From Gemmataceae bacterium (GTDB lineage Bacteria > Planctomycetota > Planctomycetia > Gemmatales > Gemmataceae): DNA of 33,603 nt. The notes under the pieces are model-generated. The model was not told the DNA's origin. It ran no database searches and was given only the letters and a program-made list of their open reading frames with translations. Shown piece after piece: positions 1-8,308 of the stretch; the stretch's first letter is position 1; each line of letters begins with the position of its first letter. The DNA lies in contig JAQGHQ010000234.1 in NCBI GenBank assembly GCA_028288765.1, positions 1 through 33,603 of the forward strand, written 5' to 3'. The position numbers and the translations under genes were made by a program.

Positions 1-10
1 GCCGGACGGG

Positions 11-1141
11 TCAGACGGCCTCGATCGAGGCGAGCTTGAGCTTCCGGAGCTGGTCCTTCAGGTAGGCCCGGGCCTTCTCGACCCGCCCGTTCCCCGTCAG
101 GCCCGACAGCTGCCGGTCGATCTCGGCGAGCTTGGCGGCGGCCTTCGCCGCGTCGGCCAGGTTCCGCACGTCGGCCGCGGCCAACACGGCCTCCGCCTCG
201 ACCAGGAGCTGGGTGACCCGCATCCCGGTCGGGTTGGCGATCCGGGCGATCACCTGGGCGGCCTTCTGCGGCTGCTCCTGGGGATCGTCCCACAGGCAGT
301 GCTGGGCGACCTCGAGGTGCTCGGGCCGGACCTCGTCGGCCCCGCCCAGGAAGGCGAACGCCCGGACCACCCCGACCGTCTTGAACTGCCGCCGGTCGCC
401 CGGCTGGACGCCCTCCTTCGCCAGCTCTTTCAGGACGGCTTCAAGCGCCTCCTTCGCATCGCCCGACCACGGCAGGCTCGCCGCCGCCCGCCGGGCCTGG
501 TCGACCTCGGCCGGGGTGACGGCGGTGGACAGCCGGGGGGTGTGGTCCCGGGTCCAGAGCAACTTCTGCCGGCCGGCCTGGGAGCGGATCGGGGACACCG
601 CCTTCCGGAGCACGAACCGATCGAACAGGGCCGACAGTTCCTTCCCGGTGTCGGGCGACGGCCACTCGTTCGAGGCCCCGACGCAGAGCCTCAGCGGCAC
701 CTTCCGGGCGACCCCGTCGCCGGCGTCGTAGACCCGCTCGTTCAGGATTTTCAGGAGGGTGTTCAGGATCGCGCTCGACGCCTTGAAGACCTCGTCGAGG
801 AAGGCGTAGTCGGCTTCCGGCAGCTTGCCGGTGGTGATCCGGACGTACCGGTCCTCCTTGAGCCCGGTCAGGCTGACCGGGCCGACGACCTCTTCGGGGA
901 CGGAAAACTTGGTCAGGAGGGTGGTGAACCGGGTCCCCCCGGTCCACCCCAGGACGGCGTCGAGGAGCAGGCTCTTGGCGCTTCCCGGGGGGCCGACCAG
1001 GAGGACGTGCTCGGCGGCGACCAGGGCGGTCAGGACGAGGTCGACCTCGTCGTCCCGCTCGATCAAGGCGGCGGACAGCTCCCTCCGGGCCAGGGCGAAC
1101 TTCTCGCGGACCGGGTCGGTGTCGGGCCGGACCAGCTTCAT
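11..1141 (-). CDS. MoxR/RavA-type AAA+ ATPase
   Basis: A 376-residue AAA+ ATPase of the MoxR/RavA class. These enzymes hydrolyse ATP to remodel partner proteins and usually work with a von Willebrand factor A protein encoded next door. Visible motifs are a Walker A, GPPGSAKS, at residues 50-57, a Walker B ending in FLDE at D116-E117, and a sensor-1-like segment GASNEW. The start is the ATG at 1141, which begins MKLVRPDT and has GGAG about 7 nt upstream. The open frame continues further 5', but that extension is arginine/proline-rich and does not look like protein. The stop lies 11 nt from the window edge, so any VWA partner would be outside. The 88-residue sigma-like gene lies 44 nt upstream on the same strand, suggesting co-transcription. 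The class call is secure; the biological role is not known. Confidence 0.9.
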   Translation of the reverse strand: MKLVRPDTDPVREKFALARRELSAALIERDDEVDLVLTALVAAEHVLLVGPPGSAKSLLLDAVLGWTGGTRFTTLLTKFSVPEEVVGPVSLTGLKEDRYVRITTGKLPEADYAFLDEVFKASSAILNTLLKILNERVYDAGDGVARKVPLRLCVGASNEWPSPDTGKELSALFDRFVLRKAVSPIRSQAGRQKLLWTRDHTPRLSTAVTPAEVDQARRAAASLPWSGDAKEALEAVLKELAKEGVQPGDRRQFKTVGVVRAFAFLGGADEVRPEHLEVAQHCLWDDPQEQPQKAAQVIARIANPTGMRVTQLLVEAEAVLAAADVRNLADAAKAAAKLAEIDRQLSGLTGNGRVEKARAYLKDQLRKLKLASIEAV

Positions 1142-1185
1142 CTCTCGTCTCCGTGGGGGTGGGTTGGGCGACGGGGCGTGGACGG

Positions 1186-1452
1186 TCAGCGGTGGGTGCG
1201 GGCCATCTGGTCGCGGACCGCGGCGACGGCCGGGCCGGCGAGCCGGTCGGGGGTGACGGCGAGCGGGGCCGGGGCGGACCGGAAGGTCTCCCAGGCCCGG
1301 GCGACGACCTCGCCCTCCGCGTCCTCCCGGTCGTGCTCGGACCGGAGGTGGCGGAACGCGGCCCGGGCGTGGGCCCGGATGGCGGGGAGCAACTGCACGA
1401 ACGACTGCTGCCGCTCGGCCGGGGCGGGCACATCGACTGCGACGGCGGACAT
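1186..1452 (-). CDS. Short sigma-factor-like (region 2-like) protein
   Basis: An 88-residue protein. The middle section contains LLPAIRAHARAAFRHL followed by an acidic stretch and AxVVARAW, which resembles the start of region 2 of ECF sigma factors. Short planctomycete proteins of this type are familiar to me and lack region 4, so it would not be a complete sigma factor. The start is chosen at the ATG at 1452 because GGAGG (complement of 1461-1465) sits 8 nt upstream. A longer frame to 1701 has no support. It may be co-transcribed with the MoxR gene downstream. Possible roles are a degenerate sigma factor, an anti-sigma partner or a DNA-binding accessory protein; none is shown by the sequence. 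Confidence 0.65.
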   Translation of the reverse strand: MSAVAVDVPAPAERQQSFVQLLPAIRAHARAAFRHLRSEHDREDAEGEVVARAWETFRSAPAPLAVTPDRLAGPAVAAVRDQMARTHR

Positions 1453-1544
1453 TTTGGCATCCTCCGGAAATGAGGCGACCGCCCGGGGACGGGCGGTCGG
1501 ACGGCGGCCGGGCGGACCGAAGGGCACGACCGACCGGGACCAGT

Positions 1545-1586
1545 TGCGGCCCCGCGCACCAGCAATCGGGTGCATGCGGGGCCGCA
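1545..1586. repeat. Strong two-part hairpin (11 bp + 5 bp)
   Basis: TGCGGCCCCGC at 1545-1555 pairs perfectly with 1576-1586. Directly inside it, GCACC (1556-1560) pairs with GGTGC (1569-1573), leaving an 8-nt loop and a 2-nt bulge. No T-run follows on either strand, so it is not a standard intrinsic terminator. It lies about 90 nt upstream of the sigma-like gene start and could be a 5' leader structure for that gene. Confidence 0.6.
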
Positions 1587-1764
1587 GGGGGAGGAGGCCG
1601 ACGGTAACCGGCCACCCTGTTATGTTGACTCGTTTGGATGGATTCTTTAGGTCTCCGCCGCGTGGCAGGACGTCCGGACCGACGTCGTCACGTCCCGACA
1701 TGGGCGAGGCAACTCGCCGGTGCGGGGTAGATCGCTGCTCAGTTCTGGTTGATTATGTTTGAGA

Positions 1765-1825
1765 CCATTTTCAGCACCTCGTGTTCAGCCGAGTTCCATC
1801 ATGCATGTGCCTTCGCTGAAAATGG
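1765..1825. repeat. 11-bp inverted repeat upstream of hsdR
   Basis: CCATTTTCAGC at 1765-1775 is matched perfectly in inverse orientation at 1815-1825, with 39 nt between the arms. The arms are AT-rich against a GC-rich background. The repeat lies 70-130 nt before the hsdR start. The wide spacing fits paired operator half-sites, DNA looping or an excised-element scar better than a terminator. Confidence 0.5.
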
Positions 1826-1883
1826 GCTGCCTGCTAGAACGAACTGGTCGGTACTGTCCCGTTATGGATCGCGCCGTGCCGCC

Positions 1884-1887
1884 GGAG
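1884..1887 (+). promoter_or_regulatory. Shine-Dalgarno fixing the hsdR GTG start
   Basis: GGAG lies 7 nt before the GTG at 1895. The ATG at 1864 is in another frame, so this site supports GTG as the hsdR start codon. Confidence 0.55.
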
Positions 1888-1894
1888 ACCGCTC

Positions 1895-4800
1895 GTGTCC
1901 CCAACACCCCCCGTCCTCCCGCCCCCACAACCGCTGCAATCCCCGAACTTCGCGTTTCTCGCAGTACACTCCCCGCTCCTTGTCCGCTACGCGGCGTTCG
2001 CGGAGCGATACGTATTCGACGACCCGAACACCGCTCTCTTCAAGCTCCGCCAGTTCGCCGAGTTGTTGGCCCAAGAGGCGGCAGCCCAGATCGGGCTGCC
2101 CGTAGGGCCTCAGGATGACTTCGTTCGCCTGCTCCAACTGCTCCGCGACTCGGACGGGGCGTCGCGAGACGTGCTGGACCTGTTCCACGGCCTACGGAAA
2201 GCCGGTAACGCAGCGGCCCACGGGCACGCTGAGGATCGGTCCGAGGCTTTACACCAGCTGCGGATGGCTCGCCAAGTGGCGGTCTGGTTCCACCGGTCGT
2301 TCGGCGACCCGAAGTACAAGTTCGGCCCATTCCTTCCGCCGCCTGACCCGGCTGCGGCGTCGGCGGCGTTGGCCGCCGAGTTGGTTCGGCTCCGGCAGGA
2401 GGCGGTCGCTCAGTCGCTACAGGCCGAGCGTCTTCGGCTGACCGCTGCCGAGGCCTCTGCCCACCGCGAGCAGGCTGAGGCCGAGGCCGAGCGGGCGTAC
2501 GGGGAGCTGCGGGCGGCGTTAGAGTTGGCCGGGGAGACCGAGACGAGGTTGGCTGCCGAACGGGCCGAGTTCGAGAAGCGTCTTGCCGAGGTGCGGGCAG
2601 CGTCTGCGGAGAAGCCCGCTGCCGAGATACAAGCGGTATTCGACCGCATCCGGATGGCGTCAGCCCTCGTCGAACTGGACGAGGCCGCGACCCGGCGCAG
2701 GATCGACGAGCAGCTCCGCGATGCGGGGTGGGAAGCAGACAGCGAGACGCTGGAGCATTCTCAGGGAGTCCGACCCCAGAAGGGCAAGAACCTCGCCATT
2801 GCCGAATGGCCGACGACCGAGGGGCCAGCCGACTACGTCCTCTTCCTCGGCCTCACCCCGGTCGCCGCCGTCGAGGCGAAGAAGCTGAACACGGACGTCG
2901 CCGGCAAGATCGGGCAGGCGAAGCGGTACAGCACAGGCTTCCGGGCGGAGCCGGGGCTCGCCACGGTGGGCGGTCCGTGGGGAGAGTACCGACTGCCGTT
3001 CTGCTTCTCGACAAACGGCAGGCCGTACCTCCGCCAACTCGAGACCCAGTCGGGGGTCTGGTTCTGGGACGCCCGGCGGCCGACGAACCTGTCCCGGGCC
3101 TTGGAGGGCTGGTACACCCCGGCGGGCCTGGAGGCGATGCTCAAGGCTGACCAGGCGGCGGCTGACGCGAAGCTCGCCGACGAGCCGACCGACTACCTCC
3201 CGCTGCGGGACTACCAGCTGGCCGCGGTCGGTGCGATCGAACGGGCCATTGCCGCCGGGCGGCGGGCGATGCTGGTGGCGATGGCCACCGGCACCGGCAA
3301 GACGATGACCTGCCTGGGGCTGATCTACCGGCTGTTGAAATCCGGGCGGTTCCGGCGGGTGCTGTTCCTGGTCGACCGCACCTCGCTCGAGGACCAGGCG
3401 TTCACGAAGTTCGAGGCGGTGAGGCTGGAAGGACTCCGAGCCATCACGGAGATTTACGACGTGAAGCGGCTCGGGGATCTGACCCCCGACCCGGCCACGC
3501 GGCTGCACTTCGGCACCGCCCAGGGGATGGCGAAACGCATCCTGTACGCGGACGACCCGCCGGCCGTACCGCCTGTCGACGCCTACGACTGCGTGGTCGT
3601 GGACGAGTGCCACCGCGGGTACACCATCGACCGGGAACTGTCCGACGCCGAACTGACGTTCCGGGACGAGGCCGATTACATCTCGAAGTATCGCCGGGTT
3701 CTGGACCACTTCGACGCCGTGAAGATCGGCCTCACGGCAACGCCGGCTCAGCACACGGTCGAGATCTTCGGCGAGCCGCTGCCGGACGCCCAGTACACGT
3801 ACCGCCAAGCGGTCATCGACGGCTGGCTGGTCGATCACGAGCCGCCGCTCCAAATCGTCACCCGGCTCGGCGAGGACGGGATCACCTGGAAGCCCGGAGA
3901 GGTGATCGACTACGTCATCCCCCGCCGCAACCCCACCGAGGTGCTCAAAACCACTGCCCCCGACACCGTAAACGTCGAGATCGACGAGTTCCACAAGCGG
4001 GTCATTACCAAGCCCTACAACGAGGTGGTTTGCGAGTGCCTGGCGGCCCACATCGACCCGTCGCTGCCGGGCAAGACCATCGTCTTCTGCGTGAACGACA
4101 AGCACGCCGACCTAGTCGTCACTCTCTTCAAGAAGGCGTTCGAGAAGCAGTACGGCGAGGTCGAGGAAGAGGCGGTGTTGAAGATCACCGGCCAGGCGGA
4201 CAAGCCGCTGCGGCTCATCAAACGATTTCAGAACGAGCGGCTGCCGAGTGTCGCCGTGACCGTGGACCTGCTCACCACGGGAATCGACGTACCCGAGATA
4301 ACAAACCTCGTGTTCCTGCGGCGGGTCCGCAGCCGCATCCTGTACGAGCAGATGCTCGGCCGCGGCACCCGGCTGTGCCCCGATCTGCACGGCCCGAAGG
4401 AGGGCAAGGCCGCGTTCCGCGTATTCGACGCTGTAAACCTGTACGCCGCCCTCCTGGACCACACCGACATGCGACCGGTGGTGACCCGGCCGAAGCTCAG
4501 CTTCCAAGATCTCGCGGCGGAACTCCAGGCTCTTAAGGCCACCGACGCCCGGGCGGAAGTATTCGAGCAGTTCGTGGCGAAGCTCCGGGCGAAGGGCCGG
4601 GTCCTGTCCTCGAACGACGCGAACGCGGACGGGTGCTGGCGGCTGACCGGGATGGAACCGGCGGCGTTCGTCAACCACATGGCCGGCCTGACGCCGGAGG
4701 ACGCACGCGACTGGCTCGCGGTCCGGCCGAAGGTGCCGGAGTTCCTCGACCTCACCCGCATCGAGCCCGAGCGGGTCCTCATCTCATCCCACGTGGACCA

Positions 4801-5347
4801 GGTGATCCGGCAGGAGCGGGGGTACGGCAAGGACGGGAAGCGACCGGGCGATTACCTCGACTCCTTCCGCACGTACATCACCCAGTATCGCGACACGGTC
4901 GCGGCCATGCTCGTCGTCGCCCGTCGGCCGCGGGACCTGACCCGACAGCAGTTGAAGGAACTGAAACTGGCCCTGGACGAAGCCGGGTTCACCGAGACGC
5001 AACTCCAAACGGCCTGGCGGGAAACGCGGAACGAGGATATCGCGGCCACCATCATCGGGTACGTCCGCCACATCATCACCGGCGAGCCGCTCCGGCCATA
5101 CAAAGAGCGGGTCGCGGCGGCGATGAAGACGGTTCTCGCGTCCCGCCCGTGGACCCCGCCGCAGCGGAAGTGGCTGGAGAAGATCGGCAAGCAGTTGGAG
5201 ACCGAGACCGTGGTCGACCGCGAGGCCTTCGACAAGGGCCAGTTCCAGGCGGACGGCGGGTTCAACCGGCTGAACAAGGTGTTCAACGGCGAGTTAGAAG
5301 CGATCCTCGGCCAGATCGTCGATGCCATCTGGCCGATCGCCGCGTGA
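1895..5347 (+). CDS. hsdR: Type I restriction enzyme, R (motor/nuclease) subunit
   Basis: A 1150-residue HsdR subunit that translocates DNA using ATP and cleaves unmodified DNA in complex with HsdM and HsdS. Domains in order are: a DUF4145-like helical N-terminus (about 15-130, with GNAAAH at 104-109), a coiled coil (about 150-240), an HsdR_N nuclease (D313, then E327-A-K329 and a downstream QAKR), and an SF2 motor. The motor has Walker A ATGTGKT at 464-470, DECH at 570-573 and a TATP segment at about 614-617, followed by a C-terminal helicase lobe with a QMLGRGTR-type motif and an EcoEI-like C-terminal domain. All catalytic residues are present, so it should be active. It starts with GTG. 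The stop lies 13 nt before hsdM, consistent with one operon. DUF4145 is a HEPN-related fold common in this HsdR branch. Confidence 0.96.
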   Translation: MSPTPPVLPPPQPLQSPNFAFLAVHSPLLVRYAAFAERYVFDDPNTALFKLRQFAELLAQEAAAQIGLPVGPQDDFVRLLQLLRDSDGASRDVLDLFHGLRKAGNAAAHGHAEDRSEALHQLRMARQVAVWFHRSFGDPKYKFGPFLPPPDPAAASAALAAELVRLRQEAVAQSLQAERLRLTAAEASAHREQAEAEAERAYGELRAALELAGETETRLAAERAEFEKRLAEVRAASAEKPAAEIQAVFDRIRMASALVELDEAATRRRIDEQLRDAGWEADSETLEHSQGVRPQKGKNLAIAEWPTTEGPADYVLFLGLTPVAAVEAKKLNTDVAGKIGQAKRYSTGFRAEPGLATVGGPWGEYRLPFCFSTNGRPYLRQLETQSGVWFWDARRPTNLSRALEGWYTPAGLEAMLKADQAAADAKLADEPTDYLPLRDYQLAAVGAIERAIAAGRRAMLVAMATGTGKTMTCLGLIYRLLKSGRFRRVLFLVDRTSLEDQAFTKFEAVRLEGLRAITEIYDVKRLGDLTPDPATRLHFGTAQGMAKRILYADDPPAVPPVDAYDCVVVDECHRGYTIDRELSDAELTFRDEADYISKYRRVLDHFDAVKIGLTATPAQHTVEIFGEPLPDAQYTYRQAVIDGWLVDHEPPLQIVTRLGEDGITWKPGEVIDYVIPRRNPTEVLKTTAPDTVNVEIDEFHKRVITKPYNEVVCECLAAHIDPSLPGKTIVFCVNDKHADLVVTLFKKAFEKQYGEVEEEAVLKITGQADKPLRLIKRFQNERLPSVAVTVDLLTTGIDVPEITNLVFLRRVRSRILYEQMLGRGTRLCPDLHGPKEGKAAFRVFDAVNLYAALLDHTDMRPVVTRPKLSFQDLAAELQALKATDARAEVFEQFVAKLRAKGRVLSSNDANADGCWRLTGMEPAAFVNHMAGLTPEDARDWLAVRPKVPEFLDLTRIEPERVLISSHVDQVIRQERGYGKDGKRPGDYLDSFRTYITQYRDTVAAMLVVARRPRDLTRQQLKELKLALDEAGFTETQLQTAWRETRNEDIAATIIGYVRHIITGEPLRPYKERVAAAMKTVLASRPWTPPQRKWLEKIGKQLETETVVDREAFDKGQFQADGGFNRLNKVFNGELEAILGQIVDAIWPIAA

Positions 5348-5360
5348 GCACGGAGGGTGC

Positions 5361-6800
5361 ATGGCCACTACCCAGGACATCGTCGGGAAGCTCTGGAACC
5401 TGTGCAACGTCCTTCGCGACGACGGGGTCCACTACTCCCATTACGTCACCGAGTTGACGTACCTACTCTTCCTCAAGATGCTTAAGGAGACGGGCCAGGA
5501 GTCGCTCCTGCCGGTGGGCTACCGCTGGGACGATCTCAAAGGCAAGGACGGCATCGAACAGTACAACTTCTACCGCACACTGCTCGTTCACCTCGGCAAC
5601 GAAGGCCGCGGGCTCGTGCAGGCCATTTTCGTCAACTCGTCCACCCACCTGCGGCAGCCGAAGGACCTGTCGAAGCTCGTCACGGACATCGACGCCCTCG
5701 ACTGGTACGACGCGAAGTCCGACCCCGACGGGCTCGGGAAACTGTACGAGGGGCTGCTGGAGAAGAATGCCGCCGAGAAGAAGAGCGGGGCCGGGCAGTA
5801 CTTCACCCCGCGGCCGCTGATCCAGAGCATCGTCTCCCTGATCAAGCCGAAAGCGGGGGAAGTCGTTCAAGACCCGGCGGCCGGCACCGGCGGCTTCCTC
5901 ATCGCTGCCCACGAGTTCGTCCGGTCGGAGACTGGCGACCTGTATGACCTGTCCGAAAAGCAACAGGTGTTTCAACGCAAGCAGGCGTACTACGGGCTCG
6001 AACTCGTCCAGGAGACGCATCGCCTGTTACTCATGAACGCGATGCTACACGGCATCGAAAGCCCGCTCGCACTCGGCGACTCCCTTGGCGAACCCGGGGC
6101 GAAGCTGCCGAAGGCCGACGTCATTCTCACCAACCCGCCCTTCGGCACCAAGAAGGGCGGCGGGTTGCCCACGCGGTCGGACCTCACCTTCCCCACGAGC
6201 AACAAGCAGCTCTGCTTCCTGCAGCACATCTACCGCAACCTGAAGCCCGGCGGCCGGGCGGCGGTCGTGCTGCCCGACAACGTGCTCTTCGAAGAAGGGG
6301 TCGGGGTCGAGGTTCGCCGCGACCTGATGGACAAGTGCGACCTGCACACGATTCTCCGCCTTCCGACCGGCATCTTCTACGCCCAGGGGGTGAAGACGAA
6401 CGTCCTCTTCTTCACCAAGGGCAAGGATAAGGACACCGGGAACACGAAGGCTGTCTGGGTGTACGACCTGCGGACCAACATGCCGCAGTTCGGCAAGCGG
6501 ACGCCTCTGACGCAGGAGCACTTCAAGGAGTTCGAGCAGGCGATCGGCAGCGACCCACTCGGCAGGGGCAAGCGGAGGGACCAGGGCGAGGAGGGTCGGT
6601 TTCGCAAGTTCACCCGCGAATGGATCCGGGACGAGAAGCGGGATAGCCTGGACATCCTTTGGTTGCGAGACGAGAACGCCACGCGAGCCACCGACCTCCC
6701 CGAAGCCGCAGACATCGCTGCCCGGATCACCGAGCGGTTGCGGACGGCGCTCGCGGAGATGGAGAGCATGACGGCCGAGTTGGGAGGCGAGCCCGCATGA
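5361..6800 (+). CDS. hsdM: Type I DNA methyltransferase, M subunit
   Basis: A 479-residue N6-adenine methyltransferase subunit. It modifies host DNA at the site chosen by HsdS and is also part of the restriction complex. The helical N-terminal HsdM_N domain begins at ATTQDIVGKLW and includes FLKMLKE. The AdoMet-binding motif I is DPAAGTGG at 171-178, and the catalytic NPPFGT motif starts at N258. The start is the ATG at 5361, with GGAGG at 5352-5356 only 4 nt upstream; the open frame extends further 5' into hsdR but without support. The last codon overlaps the hsdS start in an ATGA arrangement, indicating translational coupling. Length and motifs are normal for the family. Confidence 0.97.
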   Translation: MATTQDIVGKLWNLCNVLRDDGVHYSHYVTELTYLLFLKMLKETGQESLLPVGYRWDDLKGKDGIEQYNFYRTLLVHLGNEGRGLVQAIFVNSSTHLRQPKDLSKLVTDIDALDWYDAKSDPDGLGKLYEGLLEKNAAEKKSGAGQYFTPRPLIQSIVSLIKPKAGEVVQDPAAGTGGFLIAAHEFVRSETGDLYDLSEKQQVFQRKQAYYGLELVQETHRLLLMNAMLHGIESPLALGDSLGEPGAKLPKADVILTNPPFGTKKGGGLPTRSDLTFPTSNKQLCFLQHIYRNLKPGGRAAVVLPDNVLFEEGVGVEVRRDLMDKCDLHTILRLPTGIFYAQGVKTNVLFFTKGKDKDTGNTKAVWVYDLRTNMPQFGKRTPLTQEHFKEFEQAIGSDPLGRGKRRDQGEEGRFRKFTREWIRDEKRDSLDILWLRDENATRATDLPEAADIAARITERLRTALAEMESMTAELGGEPA

Positions 6801-8290
6801 TCGATGCCGATGAACTACCCGAAGGGTGGGTGCTGACAACCGTAGAAGTAATTGCAGAGGTGATTGGCGGTGGTACTCCCGATGCGGCGGATACCTCGAA
6901 CTTCGAGGGAGGAACGATTCCCTGGATAACACCAGCGGATCTGACGGGCTATGACAGACCGACGATAGGCAAGGGGAGACGGAACCTGACGGCGAAGGGC
7001 CTTGACTCAAGTTCCGCGAAATTGCTGCCACTCGGGTCGGTACTGTTCAGCTCGCGTGCTCCGATTGGGTACTGCGTCATCGCGGAGAACGAACTGGCCA
7101 CGAACCAAGGGTTCAAGAACCTCGCTCTGCGCGGGGGAATCGACCCACGATACGTCCGGCACTATTTGCTCGGCGCTAAGGATTACATTTCATCGCTGGC
7201 GAGCGGGACGACTTTCCCCGAACTGTCAGCAGCTCGAATGAAACAGGTTGAACTGCCGCTCCCGCCGCTCAATGAGCAGCGACGGATTGTCGAGCGGATC
7301 GAAGCGTTGCAGGCCTGCAGCCGGAGCGTCCGCGAGGCGCTGGAACTGGTCCCCTTGCTACTGGAGCAGTACCGGCAATCCGTACTGCTGTCCGCGTTCC
7401 GGGGCGACCTGACCGCCGATTGGCGCGAGCGGTACCCGGACGTCGAGCCTGCGACAGCCCTACTTGAGCGAATCCGCCAGGACCGCCGTCGTCAGTGGGA
7501 GGCCAAGCACCAGCGAAAGAAGTATATCGAGCCGGAGCCGGTCGATGACACCGGACTGCCGAAGCCGCCAGAGGGTTGGGCCTTCGCCCGCGCCGACGAG
7601 GTCGTGGCACCGGGGACGGTCATCACCTACGGGATCGTGTTGCCGGGCGATCCGCTGGCCGAGGGTGTGCCGTACGTCCGGGGGCAGGACATTGAGGACG
7701 GCCGCATCCTCGTCGATCAACTCTGGAAGACGTCCCCTGAAATCGCGGCCAAGCACGAGCGCTCGTCGCTGCGGGAAGGGGACGTGTTGCTGTGCATCAT
7801 CCGGCACCTCAAGGTGGCCATCGTACCCGCTGCAATCGATGGAGCGAATCTGACTCAGGGAACGGTGCGACTCCGCCCGTCAGCGGCAATTGCCGGCCCC
7901 TACCTGGCGGCGTATCTCAGCGGTCCTACCGCCCAGGCCTGGATGAAGGAGCGGTACTTCGGAATGGCCATGCCGCGGATCAACGTCGAAGACGCTAGGG
8001 CGATTCCTGTTCCAGTGGCTCCAATTGAGGAACAGTGGGAGATCGTGCGTCGGATCGAGGCATGCGAACGGCGTCGTCGAGAAACACTCGTCGCCGTCAA
8101 TCAAGCACTCGACGAACTGGGCAGCCTCGATCAATCGATCCTCGTGAAGGCGTTCCGCGGCGAGCTTCTGTCGCAGGATCCAACTGATGAGCCGGTGTCG
8201 GTGCTCCTCGAGCGGCTTCGCCGCGAGAGGGAATTAGGAACGAACGGATCTAGCCTGACTCCCAGAAGACGCCGCACGAAATCCACCTGA
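6797..8290 (+). CDS. hsdS: Type I specificity subunit
   Basis: A 497-residue HsdS with the standard two-repeat plan. TRD1 covers about residues 1-152 (LPEGWV near the N-terminus, then PIGYCV). The first conserved helical spacer follows from L153 (LPLPPLNEQRRIVERIEAL). TRD2 begins near W261 (PPEGWAF), and the second conserved spacer starts near I403 (PIEEQWEIVRRIEA). The paired spacers and TRDs imply a bipartite recognition site that cannot be deduced from sequence. The ATG overlaps the hsdM stop by 4 nt. TRD1 is visibly less GC-rich than its neighbours: two sampled 60-nt lines (6841-6900 and 7141-7200) are about 55% G+C, against about 72% in an hsdM line (6241-6300). This fits exchange of the recognition domain by recombination. 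Confidence 0.95.
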   Translation: MIDADELPEGWVLTTVEVIAEVIGGGTPDAADTSNFEGGTIPWITPADLTGYDRPTIGKGRRNLTAKGLDSSSAKLLPLGSVLFSSRAPIGYCVIAENELATNQGFKNLALRGGIDPRYVRHYLLGAKDYISSLASGTTFPELSAARMKQVELPLPPLNEQRRIVERIEALQACSRSVREALELVPLLLEQYRQSVLLSAFRGDLTADWRERYPDVEPATALLERIRQDRRRQWEAKHQRKKYIEPEPVDDTGLPKPPEGWAFARADEVVAPGTVITYGIVLPGDPLAEGVPYVRGQDIEDGRILVDQLWKTSPEIAAKHERSSLREGDVLLCIIRHLKVAIVPAAIDGANLTQGTVRLRPSAAIAGPYLAAYLSGPTAQAWMKERYFGMAMPRINVEDARAIPVPVAPIEEQWEIVRRIEACERRRRETLVAVNQALDELGSLDQSILVKAFRGELLSQDPTDEPVSVLLERLRRERELGTNGSSLTPRRRRTKST

Positions 8291-8308
8291 TCTCTTGCGG
8301 AACCCGCT

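Larger units (their letters stand above)
1453..1894. other. Divergent intergenic region, no gene seen
   Basis: This 442-nt stretch separates the leftward MoxR/sigma-like pair from the rightward type I R-M operon, so it should hold promoters for both directions. I found no convincing coding sequence and no clean -35/-10 pair. A TTGACT near 1623 lacks a credible -10 at 16-18 nt. It contains two unrelated perfect inverted repeats, listed separately. Confidence 0.6.

Noticed and set aside
441..1565. Long arginine/proline-rich open frames overlapping the MoxR gene on both strands.
   Set aside because: They are high-GC shadow frames with no domain signature; the MoxR frame carries the conserved motifs.
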